Shown here: positions 1-5,675 of the stretch, in pieces
Numbering within the stretch: the first letter of the stretch is position 1
How the letters are laid out: the number at the start of each line of letters is the position of its first letter
From: JAAZMX01 sp035388025
GTDB lineage: Bacteria > Patescibacteriota > Patescibacteriia > UBA2196 > GWA2-42-15
Assembly (NCBI GenBank): GCA_035388025.1
Contig: DAOOPA010000011.1
Location: 1-21,667, forward strand
Direction: 5' to 3'
DNA: 21,667 nt
Notes under the pieces: generated by a model
Databases searched by the model: none
The model's input: only the letters and a program-made list of their open reading frames with translations
What the model was told of the DNA's origin: nothing
Program-made: the position numbers and the translations under genes

Positions 1-84
1 CATTAAAAAATATCAAATTGTGTAGAGCTGTTCTATGCAAGCACCTAAAATTATTATAAATCCAAAATATTTTATTAGTTGCTA

Positions 85-103
85 GTATAGAAGGGCTCTA
101 TAC
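85..103. other. small inverted repeat upstream of VIT-like gene
   Basis: GTATAGA (85-91) is the reverse complement of TCTATAC (97-103), with a 5-nt spacer. It lies 18 bp before the first start codon. It could be an operator for a dimeric regulator or an mRNA hairpin in the leader. I see no convincing promoter hexamers around it. The rest of bases 1-121 is AT-rich and shows nothing recognisable. Confidence 0.3.
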
Positions 104-121
104 AAAATTGATAATAAACTT

Positions 122-589
122 ATGAATAAAGCCGTTACTAGAGGATTTAGTTTTGGTTTGGTGTCTGGTATTATTACGACTCTGGGTTTGGTTATTGGTT
201 TGCACTCTGGGACGCATTCACGAAGCGTGGTTTTGAGCGGGATTTTGGTCATCGCCGTAGCTGACGCCATGTCGGACGCTTTCGGGGTGCATATGGCTGA
301 AGAAACACAGGGTTTAGGCAAAAAAGAGGTGTGGATCGCCACCCTATCGACCTTTGGAGCCAAGTTTTTATTTGGTTTGACTTTTGTCGTGCCGATCATC
401 GTTTTTGCTTTATCGACGGCTATTTATATTAGCGTGGCGTGGGGTTTTGGCTTGATAATTTTATTTAGTGTCTGGATAGCAGTCAAGAAGAAAGAGAATG
501 TTTGGCAGGTGGTCGCTGAACATTTGTTAATAGCGGTGGCAGTAATCGCGGCAACGAATTTTGTGGGCGATTTGATAGCTAAATTTTAG
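122..589 (+). CDS. VIT1/CCC1-family-like small membrane protein (putative Fe/Mn transporter)
   Basis: A 155-aa integral membrane protein with about five hydrophobic segments. Residues 12-28 (LVSGIITTLGLVIGL) followed by a second helix containing D48, M50, S51 and D52 resemble the first two helices of the VIT1/CCC1 family, which moves ferrous iron or manganese across membranes. M58, E60 and E61 lie where family members begin their cytosolic metal-binding region. Here that region is only about 10-15 residues (ETQGLGKKEVW) rather than a full helical domain, and the protein is shorter than typical VIT1 proteins (about 230 aa). The last helices (83-120 and 128-150) are Val/Ile-rich. The ATG is preceded by an AT-rich leader with no Shine-Dalgarno. 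It is followed by a strong palindrome and looks monocistronic. Family membership is fairly likely; the metal substrate is inference. Confidence 0.7.
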   Translation: MNKAVTRGFSFGLVSGIITTLGLVIGLHSGTHSRSVVLSGILVIAVADAMSDAFGVHMAEETQGLGKKEVWIATLSTFGAKFLFGLTFVVPIIVFALSTAIYISVAWGFGLIILFSVWIAVKKKENVWQVVAEHLLIAVAVIAATNFVGDLIAKF

Positions 590-603
590 ACAAAATTATT
601 TAG

Positions 604-649
604 AGCTTATATATAACAGCATAAATGTTTATGCTGTTATATATAAGCT
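604..649. terminator. perfect 22-bp-arm palindrome between VIT-like gene and antiporter
   Basis: Bases 604-625 are an exact reverse complement of 628-649, with only a 2-nt centre (TG). The arms are AT-rich, with AACAGC the most GC-rich part, and read the same on both strands. It starts 14 bp after the stop of the VIT-like gene and ends 24 bp before the antiporter ATG. As RNA it would form a long hairpin with a 4-6 nt loop, which could end the upstream transcript. There is no clean U-tract on either side, so a protein-binding palindrome or an RNA-processing site is equally possible. Confidence 0.45.
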
Positions 650-673
650 ACTTTATTAATTGTTTTGTTATTT

Positions 674-2050
674 ATGTCCAGACAAAAACAAAGGATTTTA
701 TTTCTCGGAGTGTTACTGGCTCTATTTGTTGGCCCTGCCGTTTCCGCTTCAAGTGAGGCGACCGGAGCAGTCCATCTTAATTTTGCTTTGACTTTCTTTT
801 GGCTGGCCGTTATTTTGATCATGGCGAAAGTTTCCAGTCTAGTAGAAAAATTCGGCCAGCCATCAGTCTTAGGTGAATTGGTTATCGGCGTTCTTCTTGG
901 CAATCTGACCCTGGTCGGTATTCATCTTCTCGAACCCTTGCGTCAAGATATTATCATCAAATTTTTATCCGAACTCGGCGTGGTTATTCTCCTTTTTCAG
1001 ATCGGCCTTGAATCAAATATTAATCAAATGAAGAGTGTTGGCGCGCGCGCCCTTTTGGTAGCCACCGTCGGTGTTATTGCCCCTTTTGTCATCGGGACAT
1101 ATATCGTTGGACCCTGGCTTTTGCCTGGCTTGAGCTTCAACGCTTATCTATTTCTTGGCGCGACTCTGACCGCCACTTCGGTCGGTATCACCGCCCGCGT
1201 TTTCAAAGACTTGGGCAAACTGCAAACGCCAGAAGCGCAAATCGTTTTGGGAGCGGCCGTGATTGACGATGTGATGGGTCTGATCATCTTGGCGGTTGTT
1301 TCCGCGATTGTCACCGTGGGGGCAGTTAGTTTCGGCGGCATCGTCTGGATTACCGCCAAAGCCATCCTATTTTTGGTCGGGGCTATTATCATCGGTCAGC
1401 TTTTAGCTCCTTGGCTCGGACGATTATTTTCCAAAATTCACTCTGGCTCTGGCATGAAATTTACCATGGCCATTTCCTTCGGCTTGGTTTTTGCTTTTCT
1501 GGCCCACAAAATTGGTCTGGCTCCGATCGTAGGCGCTTTCGCCGCTGGCTTAGTCTTGGATGCTGTTCATTTCGGTGGCTTTAGCGGGCCACAAATTATT
1601 TCCGATCTCAAAGAAATTACCGCCACTGCTCAGCCTGTGCAGGAGAAAATAAATCATATTATCGAACATCACACCCATCGTCATATTGAAGATCTGCTCG
1701 AGCCGCTAGGTTATTTCTTGGTGCCGATTTTTTTTGTGATGACCGGTTTTGATGTCAAATTGGCTACTCTGGCCGATCTCCCAGTTTTGCTTTTGGCCCT
1801 CGGGATTACTCTGGCCGCCTTTGTCGGCAAGATTGTTTCCGGTCTGGTCGCTGGCAAGGTTGACAAAAAAATTGTTGGCTTTGGCATGATCCCTCGCGGT
1901 GAGGTTGGTTTGATTTTCGCCATGATGGGCAAAAGCCTTGGAGTCGTCTCTGACCAGGTTTTTTCGGCCATTGTTATTATGGTTATCCTGACCACGCTTT
2001 TGACTCCGCCGATTCTCACTTGGTTGCTTCGCCGCAAAAAAGAATCTTAA
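674..2050 (+). CDS. CPA2-family cation/proton antiporter (Kef/NapA-type)
   Basis: A 458-aa polytopic protein of the monovalent cation:proton antiporter 2 family, which exchanges Na+ or K+ for H+ at the cytoplasmic membrane. I use the ATG at 674; an in-frame TTG at 665 would add only three residues. The first helix (about residues 8-26) looks like a signal sequence ending near AVSA. The unwound-helix motif is at 166-177 (TATSVGITARVF), and the ion-binding Asp pair is D198-D199 in AAVIDDVMGLI. The conserved GMIPRGEVGLIFA motif is at 404-416. No C-terminal TrkA-N/TrkA-C domain is present, so it is not a full Kef K+ efflux system. Residues 308-345 form a long loop between transmembrane segments with five histidines (H328, H332, H333, H335, H337), which is unusual. 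No Shine-Dalgarno is visible. Ion specificity cannot be read from sequence. Confidence 0.9.
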   Translation: MSRQKQRILFLGVLLALFVGPAVSASSEATGAVHLNFALTFFWLAVILIMAKVSSLVEKFGQPSVLGELVIGVLLGNLTLVGIHLLEPLRQDIIIKFLSELGVVILLFQIGLESNINQMKSVGARALLVATVGVIAPFVIGTYIVGPWLLPGLSFNAYLFLGATLTATSVGITARVFKDLGKLQTPEAQIVLGAAVIDDVMGLIILAVVSAIVTVGAVSFGGIVWITAKAILFLVGAIIIGQLLAPWLGRLFSKIHSGSGMKFTMAISFGLVFAFLAHKIGLAPIVGAFAAGLVLDAVHFGGFSGPQIISDLKEITATAQPVQEKINHIIEHHTHRHIEDLLEPLGYFLVPIFFVMTGFDVKLATLADLPVLLLALGITLAAFVGKIVSGLVAGKVDKKIVGFGMIPRGEVGLIFAMMGKSLGVVSDQVFSAIVIMVILTTLLTPPILTWLLRRKKES

Positions 2051-2062
2051 TTTTATTTTTTA

Positions 2063-2092
2063 TTGTCAACAATTTTGTTTTTATGGTATAAT
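2063..2092 (+). promoter_or_regulatory. sigma70-type promoter with extended -10, for pilin-like gene
   Basis: A -35 TTGTCA (2063-2068) and -10 TATAAT (2087-2092) are separated by 18 bp, and TG at 2084-2085 gives an extended -10. Transcription should begin near 2099, leaving a leader of about 35 nt before the ATG at 2134. Confidence 0.8.
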
Positions 2093-2133
2093 TGATTTAT
2101 AAAGTTATCAACACTTTTTCTTTTTTGTAAAAT

Positions 2134-2613
2134 ATGAAAAAGAACTCACAAGGTTTTACGCTAATTGAACTTTTGGTGGTCATTGCTATTTTTGCTCTAA
2201 TGGCCAATATCACCATGGTCTCTTTGAATAAGGCCAAGCGTGAATCTCGCGACACCAAAAGACTCTCTGATATCAATCAGCTTCGTGCCGCTCTGCAATT
2301 ATATAGCACCGAGAAACTTACTTATCCGATTGGCGACAGCGTGGCTCTTGGCGTTACTTCTCGTTCTACCCTGGATGGCCGCGGTTGGGCCGCTAGCCCG
2401 CCCACTTCTCCTATTTTTATGCCGACTGTTCCTCGTGATCCGCGCATGGTCAATTCACCCGAAAATGCCTGTACTGATACCTCAAACGATCCCTGCGACT
2501 ACGGCTACACTTTTCTCTCAGATGACAGTTATGTGATTTATTTTTACCTGGAAGACAGTGTTAGCAATATGGCCGGCGGTATCCATAGCGCTACCAAAAA
2601 TAACATCTATTAA
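2134..2613 (+). CDS. type IV pilin-like (pseudopilin) protein
   Basis: A 159-aa class III signal-peptide protein. The short basic leader MKKNSQG is cut after G7 by prepilin peptidase, leaving F8, which would be N-methylated, and the conserved E12 (E5 of the mature protein). Hydrophobic residues 8-30 form the N-terminal assembly helix. Residues 33-62 (KAKRESRDTKRLSDINQL and following) match the start of the GspG/PilA-like globular domain. C113 and C121 bracket a short C-terminal loop and probably form a disulfide. The body resembles the small pseudopilin-like proteins common in Patescibacteria, which use type IV pili for attachment and DNA uptake. The gene is monocistronic: it has its own promoter upstream and a terminator directly after it. 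Which filament it joins cannot be told, because no pil assembly genes are in the window. Confidence 0.88.
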   Translation: MKKNSQGFTLIELLVVIAIFALMANITMVSLNKAKRESRDTKRLSDINQLRAALQLYSTEKLTYPIGDSVALGVTSRSTLDGRGWAASPPTSPIFMPTVPRDPRMVNSPENACTDTSNDPCDYGYTFLSDDSYVIYFYLEDSVSNMAGGIHSATKNNIY

Positions 2614-2630
2614 TTCTTTCCTCGCCAAAT

Positions 2631-2655
2631 CCCTCTTACCAAAAGAGGGGTTTTT
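2631..2655 (+). terminator. intrinsic terminator of pilin-like gene
   Basis: CCCTCTT (2631-2637) pairs with AAGAGGG (2643-2649) around a 5-nt loop, followed by G and TTTTT (2651-2655). It begins 17 bp after the pilin stop codon and overlaps the promoter of the next gene. Confidence 0.85.
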
Positions 2656-2663
2656 GCTATAAT
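2636..2663 (+). promoter_or_regulatory. promoter of ligA with extended -10
   Basis: TATAAT at 2658-2663 is preceded by TG (2655-2656), giving an extended -10. A partial -35, TTACCA (2636-2641), sits 16 bp upstream inside the terminator stem. The 13-mer TGCTATAATAAAT recurs exactly before the SdpI-family gene at 9232. The expected start near 2670 gives a leader of about 90 nt before ligA. Confidence 0.7.
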
Positions 2664-2682
2664 AAATAAGCAATAGACCATC

Positions 2683-2754
2683 TAAACACATGGGACTTGC
2701 CCGATTGGGTGGAGAGCCATTGTGTTTAAATGTTTAAACGCTTAAGTGCTTAAA
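2683..2754 (+). promoter_or_regulatory. structured ligA leader: hairpin plus four tandem 8-mers
   Basis: 2683-2693 pairs with 2717-2728 (11 bp, one bulged T), enclosing a 23-nt GC-rich interior that contains a possible small CCC/GGG hairpin (2700-2709). It merges into four adjacent 8-mers of the form YGYTTAAR: TGTTTAAA (2723), TGTTTAAA (2731), CGCTTAAG (2739) and TGCTTAAA (2747). The last ends 4 bp before the ATG. I do not recognise a known riboswitch family. The hairpin is seen in the sequence; a regulatory role is inference. Confidence 0.45.
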
Positions 2755-2758
2755 TATT

Positions 2759-4756
2759 ATGACCAAATCCGAAGCCAAAATTCGTATTCAAAAGCTCAAA
2801 GACCAGATGGCAGATATTGATTACCGTTATTATGTTTTGGATGCCCCAATCGTTTCCGACGCCGTGCGCGATTCGCTCAAACGGGAATTAAAAGTATTGG
2901 AAAACCAATATCCAGATCTGATTACACCCGACTCTCCCACTCAGCGCATCGGTGGGCGCGCCCTTGGCAAATTTGCCAAAATCAAACATTCTATCCCCAA
3001 ATATTCTCTGGATGATGTTTTTTCTTTTGATGAAGTTTTGGAATTTGACGCTCGGGCCAAACGTTTTCTGGAGCTAGATGCCAATGCTGATATTGCCTAT
3101 ACCTGCGAATTAAAAATTGACGGCCTCAATATGACCTTTGTTTATACCAAAGGTTTGTTTCAAAAAGCGGTCACCCGAGGCGACGGCGTGGTCGGCGAAG
3201 ACGTTACTCATACTATCAAAACCATTGACAGCGTGCCTCTGAAATTAAAGCAACCGATTGATATAGAGGTCGGCGGTGAAGTCTATATGCCAGTCAAAAG
3301 CTTTGAGTCTTTAAACAAAGCCGCTGTTAAATCTGGCGAAGCTCCTTTTGCCAATCCGCGCAATGCCGCCGCTGGCACCGTGCGTCAACTAGATCCGGAG
3401 ATTGCCGCTAGCCGTGATCTGCAGGCTTTTTTCTACGCTATTTATACTTCGACTCCTGAAAAAATTGCCACCCAAAAAGACACCTTGGAATATTTGCGTC
3501 ACTTGGGTTTTCGCGTGGAACGGCATTTTTCTTTATTCAAAAACATTGCCGCGGTCAAAAAATTCTTGGGTGAAGTGGAAACCATGCGCGAGAAATTGGA
3601 TTATCAGATTGATGGTGTCGTAGTCAAAGTCAATGATCTAAATTACCAACAGCGTCTGGGCCGCACTGCCAAATGCGTGCGTTGGGCCGCCGCTTATAAA
3701 TTCGCGGCCGAGGAAGCCACCACTATCGTTGAAGATATCCAAGTTCAGGTGGGTCGCACTGGCGTTTTGACTCCGGTCGCTCACTTGAAACCGGTTTCCG
3801 TGGCCGGCTCCACTGTTTCCCGCGCCACCCTGCACAACGAAGATGAGATTAGACGGTTAAATCTCAAAATAGGGGACACTGTTGTCATCCAAAAAGCCGG
3901 CGATGTTATCCCCGATATTGTCAAGGTGCTGGAAAAAATGCGCGCTGGCCGCGAGCGCGATTTTCATATGCCCAAAAGTTGTCCGGTCTGCGGTTCGGCC
4001 GTTGCTCGGGTCGGAGCCGAGGTCGCCTATCGTTGTACCAATAAAAATTGCTATGCCCAGCAACGGGAAAAACTTTATCATTTTGTTTCCCGTCAAGCTT
4101 TTGATATTGATGGTCTTGGCCCGAAAATTATTAACCAGCTTCTCGATACTGATCTGATCAAAGATGCCGCTGATATTTTTTCTTTGTCCAAAAATGATTT
4201 AGAACCTTTAGAGCATTTTGCTGAAAAGTCCGCTGACAATCTGGTGGCCGCCATTGACCAGGCCCGGCAAGTCACTCTGCCCAAGTTTATTTTTGCTTTG
4301 GGTATCAGAAATATTGGCGAGAAAACCGCTCTGGATCTGGCCACGCATTTTCATACCTTGGAAAAAATAAAATCTGCCAAGCTTGAAGATTTACTCTCTG
4401 TGCACGAGATTGGTCCGATTGTGGCCGAGAGTATTTATCAGTGGTTTCAGGATCATAAAAATCTCCAACTACTAGATCAACTATTCGCCAATGGCGTTAA
4501 AATAACCAAAAGCCCGGGCGGTCCCCAGGGCCGGTTTTCTGGTCAGGTATTTGTTTTGACTGGCACCCTATCCGCGCTTGATCGCGAGACAGCCAAAGAC
4601 AAAATCCGCGCTCTCGGCGGCCAGATTTCTGAATCAGTGTCTAAAAAAATCAGCTATGTTGTGGTTGGCGACAATCCTGGTTCCAAACTGGCCAAAGCTG
4701 AAAAGCTGGGGATAAAGATTTTAGATGAGCAGGAGTTTTTGAGGTTAGTTAAATAG
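2759..4756 (+). CDS. ligA: NAD-dependent DNA ligase LigA
   Basis: At 665 aa this matches the usual LigA length of about 670. It seals nicks in duplex DNA using NAD+ and is essential for joining Okazaki fragments. The order is complete: N-terminal Ia domain (1-70), adenylation domain with the KxDG nucleophile K119-I-D121-G122, then the OB fold (about 320-400). These are followed by a four-Cys zinc finger (C408, C411, C426, C431), a helix-hairpin-helix region (about 445-580, including ALGIRNIGEKTA) and a C-terminal BRCT domain (590-665, VLTGTL and ALGG motifs). In the Ia domain, which binds the NMN half of NAD+, the residues equivalent to E. coli H23 and Y35 are Y25 and R37; the equivalents of Y22, D32 and D36 are kept (Y24, D34, D38). 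No Shine-Dalgarno is present. In Bacillus subtilis ligA also lies close to gatCAB, which matches the gene order here. Confidence 0.97.
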   Translation: MTKSEAKIRIQKLKDQMADIDYRYYVLDAPIVSDAVRDSLKRELKVLENQYPDLITPDSPTQRIGGRALGKFAKIKHSIPKYSLDDVFSFDEVLEFDARAKRFLELDANADIAYTCELKIDGLNMTFVYTKGLFQKAVTRGDGVVGEDVTHTIKTIDSVPLKLKQPIDIEVGGEVYMPVKSFESLNKAAVKSGEAPFANPRNAAAGTVRQLDPEIAASRDLQAFFYAIYTSTPEKIATQKDTLEYLRHLGFRVERHFSLFKNIAAVKKFLGEVETMREKLDYQIDGVVVKVNDLNYQQRLGRTAKCVRWAAAYKFAAEEATTIVEDIQVQVGRTGVLTPVAHLKPVSVAGSTVSRATLHNEDEIRRLNLKIGDTVVIQKAGDVIPDIVKVLEKMRAGRERDFHMPKSCPVCGSAVARVGAEVAYRCTNKNCYAQQREKLYHFVSRQAFDIDGLGPKIINQLLDTDLIKDAADIFSLSKNDLEPLEHFAEKSADNLVAAIDQARQVTLPKFIFALGIRNIGEKTALDLATHFHTLEKIKSAKLEDLLSVHEIGPIVAESIYQWFQDHKNLQLLDQLFANGVKITKSPGGPQGRFSGQVFVLTGTLSALDRETAKDKIRALGGQISESVSKKISYVVVGDNPGSKLAKAEKLGIKILDEQEFLRLVK

Positions 4757-4781
4757 AATAAAAAACATAAACAACAGATAC

Positions 4782-4847
4782 AAACAGATTAGCAACGGAT
4801 TAAAACAGATATCCGTTGTTTTCTGTTCAACTCTATTTAATCTGTTT
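4782..4847. repeat. nested inverted repeat downstream of ligA
   Basis: Two nested stems: AAACAGATTA (4782-4791) pairs with 4838-4847, and CAACGGAT (4793-4800) pairs with ATCCGTTG (4811-4818). Short ACAGAT units also recur (4774, 4784, 4805). It looks like a decayed intergenic repeat family built from CAGAT and CGGAT words rather than a gene. It could fold in the ligA 3' end. Confidence 0.55.
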
Positions 4848-4874
4848 TCGTGGCTAAATTTTTCAGTCAACAAT

Positions 4875-4907
4875 AAAAGCCCTATTCACTTTCGGAAAGG
4901 GCTTTTT
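4875..4907. terminator. bidirectional intrinsic terminator between ligA and tRNA-Gly
   Basis: AAAAGCCCT (4875-4883) pairs with AGGGCTTTT (4898-4906). Inside are further pairs closing a 6-nt loop. It is followed by a T run on the + strand and preceded by an A run that serves as a U-tract on the minus strand. It would stop ligA transcripts and also the convergent tRNA-Gly transcript. Confidence 0.8.
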
Positions 4908-4915
4908 AAAATTTG

Positions 4916-4986
4916 GGTGTGATACCCATTCAGGCCAGCCAGACTCTGGCTGTTAGGCACTTCCATGGGAACAGGAGTATCACATC
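4916..4986. ncRNA. unidentified structured element beside tRNA-Gly
   Basis: A 71-bp element closed by a 10-bp stem (4916-4925 with 4977-4986, one G-T wobble on the + strand). Inside, 4936-4943 and 4945-4952 are perfect reverse complements (hairpin CAGCCA/TGGCTG). TTCC (4961-4964) pairs with GGAA (4968-4971), and CCCAT (4925-4929) can pair with ATGGG (4965-4969) as an alternative or pseudoknot. It is much more GC-rich than its flanks. On the minus strand it lies between tRNA-Gly and the terminator, so it is probably the 3' part of that transcript. The G-T wobble folds better as + strand RNA, so orientation is open. I do not recognise the family; a small mobile repeat with terminal inverted repeats is an alternative. 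Confidence 0.4.
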
Positions 4987-4993
4987 ACTTTTG

Positions 4994-5066
4994 AATGGGC
5001 GGCAGGACTCGAACCTGCGACTAGAGACTTGGCAAGTCTCACTTCTAGCCGCTGAATTACGCCCAC
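4994..5066 (-). tRNA. tRNA-Gly (anticodon GCC)
   Basis: On the minus strand the 73 nt fold into a cloverleaf. The acceptor GTGGGCG pairs with CGCCCAT (including a G1-U72 wobble), and positions 8-9 are TA. The D arm is TTC/GAA, and the anticodon arm GAGAC-TTGCCAA-GTCTC reads GCC (glycine, GGC/GGU codons). The T arm is GCAGG-TTCGAGT-CCTGC. The discriminator is U73, normal for bacterial tRNA-Gly. CCA is not encoded (the genome reads CAA), so a CCA-adding enzyme is needed. Confidence 0.95.
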
Positions 5067-5156
5067 TTTTTTGTGTTTGTTTTTTGTGAGGGCGGATAGA
5101 CAATGTGTAAGATTTTCTACTAAGAACCTTTACGCCCCCGGTTTGTTACTTTTCCT

Positions 5157-5185
5157 ATCTTATAAATTTCGCTAGTTTTTGTCAA
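5157..5185 (-). promoter_or_regulatory. promoter of tRNA-Gly
   Basis: On the minus strand, TTGACA (5180-5185) and TAAGAT (5157-5162) are spaced by 17 bp. The predicted start near 5150 gives a leader of about 84 nt, containing a 7-bp stem, before the mature tRNA 5' end at 5066. Confidence 0.65.
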
Positions 5186-5290
5186 TGTTTTTAAAACCCT
5201 GCGGATTAAATTCTGAAACCAAATTAAACTAATTAGCCGACTATTATCAGTCCTCGCCTCGCCGTAACTTTGGTGTCGGCGGATCAATCT

Positions 5291-5318
5291 TTGCCAAAAC
5301 ACCAAAAAATGCTAAAAT
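5291..5318 (+). promoter_or_regulatory. promoter of gatC-gatA
   Basis: TTGCCA (5291-5296) and TAAAAT (5313-5318) are 16 bp apart, with TG at 5310-5311 giving an extended -10. The leader of about 60 nt that follows is AT-rich and unstructured. Confidence 0.65.
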
Positions 5319-5331
5319 CAAATTATTATTG

Positions 5332-5383
5332 TTTGCTAATTATTACTAATCGTTTATTGCTAATTGTTGATTAACTGCTAATC
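5332..5383 (+). repeat. degenerate CTAAT repeats in the gatC leader
   Basis: CTAAT occurs at 5336, 5346, 5360 and 5378, mostly as TGCTAAT, up to the gatC ATG. Similar low-complexity tracts sit before other start codons here (ligA, and the giant protein at 10903-10927). No Shine-Dalgarno is present. Confidence 0.4.
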
Positions 5384-5384
5384 T

Positions 5385-5675
5385 ATGTCCCTCGATATCC
5401 AACAAATTGACCACTTGGCCAAACTAGCCAGACTTGCTCTTAGTGACGAAGAGAAAAAACTCTTTGCCAGCCAGCTCGCCAGTATTTTTGGTTATTTCCA
5501 AAAATTACAGTCAATTGACACTACTGACATTGAACCGGCCAGTCAAATTCTTCCTCTAAAAAACGTCTTTCGTCTCGATGAAATTTCTGCCAGCGGCGAA
5601 GAAGCCCGCCAAAAAATTATTGCCAACGCCCCGAATAAAAGCAACCGTCATTTTGTGGTTAAAAAAATATTATGA
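5385..5675 (+). CDS. gatC: Asp/Glu-tRNA amidotransferase subunit C
   Basis: A 96-aa protein matching GatC (usual length about 95). The N-terminal helical part, HLAKLARLALSDEEKKLFASQ (residues 10-30), and the extended middle, IEPASQILPLKNVFRLDE, are typical. GatC wraps around and stabilises GatA in the cytosolic GatCAB complex, which amidates Glu-tRNA(Gln) and Asp-tRNA(Asn) in organisms lacking the matching synthetases. Its TGA stop overlaps the gatA ATG by four bases, so the two are translationally coupled. This TGA also shows that UGA is a stop codon here, unlike in Gracilibacteria. gatB is not in the window. Confidence 0.93.
   Translation: MSLDIQQIDHLAKLARLALSDEEKKLFASQLASIFGYFQKLQSIDTTDIEPASQILPLKNVFRLDEISASGEEARQKIIANAPNKSNRHFVVKKIL

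Larger units (their letters stand above)
5067..5384. other. 318-bp intergenic region between tRNA-Gly and gatC
   Basis: No protein gene is credible here. The minus-strand half (5067-5185) is the leader and promoter of tRNA-Gly. In that leader 5088-5094 pairs with 5133-5139 (7 bp with one G-U, better on the minus strand), enclosing 38 nt. Bases 5236-5241 (GCCGAC) pair with 5275-5280 (GTCGGC) across a 33-nt loop of unknown meaning. The + strand end holds the gatC promoter (5291-5318) and a CTAAT-rich leader. The two promoters are divergent and about 105 bp apart. Confidence 0.6.

Noticed and set aside
665..673. Upstream in-frame TTG starts for the antiporter (665), lgt (8258), rpsU (10087) and the giant gene (10925)
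   Set aside because: In each case an ATG a few codons later gives the normal family N-terminus; for rpsU the Shine-Dalgarno fixes the later ATG.
5120..5305. 61-codon minus-strand frame upstream of tRNA-Gly
   Set aside because: It overlaps the tRNA promoter and a divergent promoter, and has no similarity or start signal.
5673..5675. UGA recoded as glycine, as in some Candidate Phyla Radiation lineages
   Set aside because: UGA is the natural stop of gatC in the gatC/gatA overlap, and no gene needs an internal UGA read-through.
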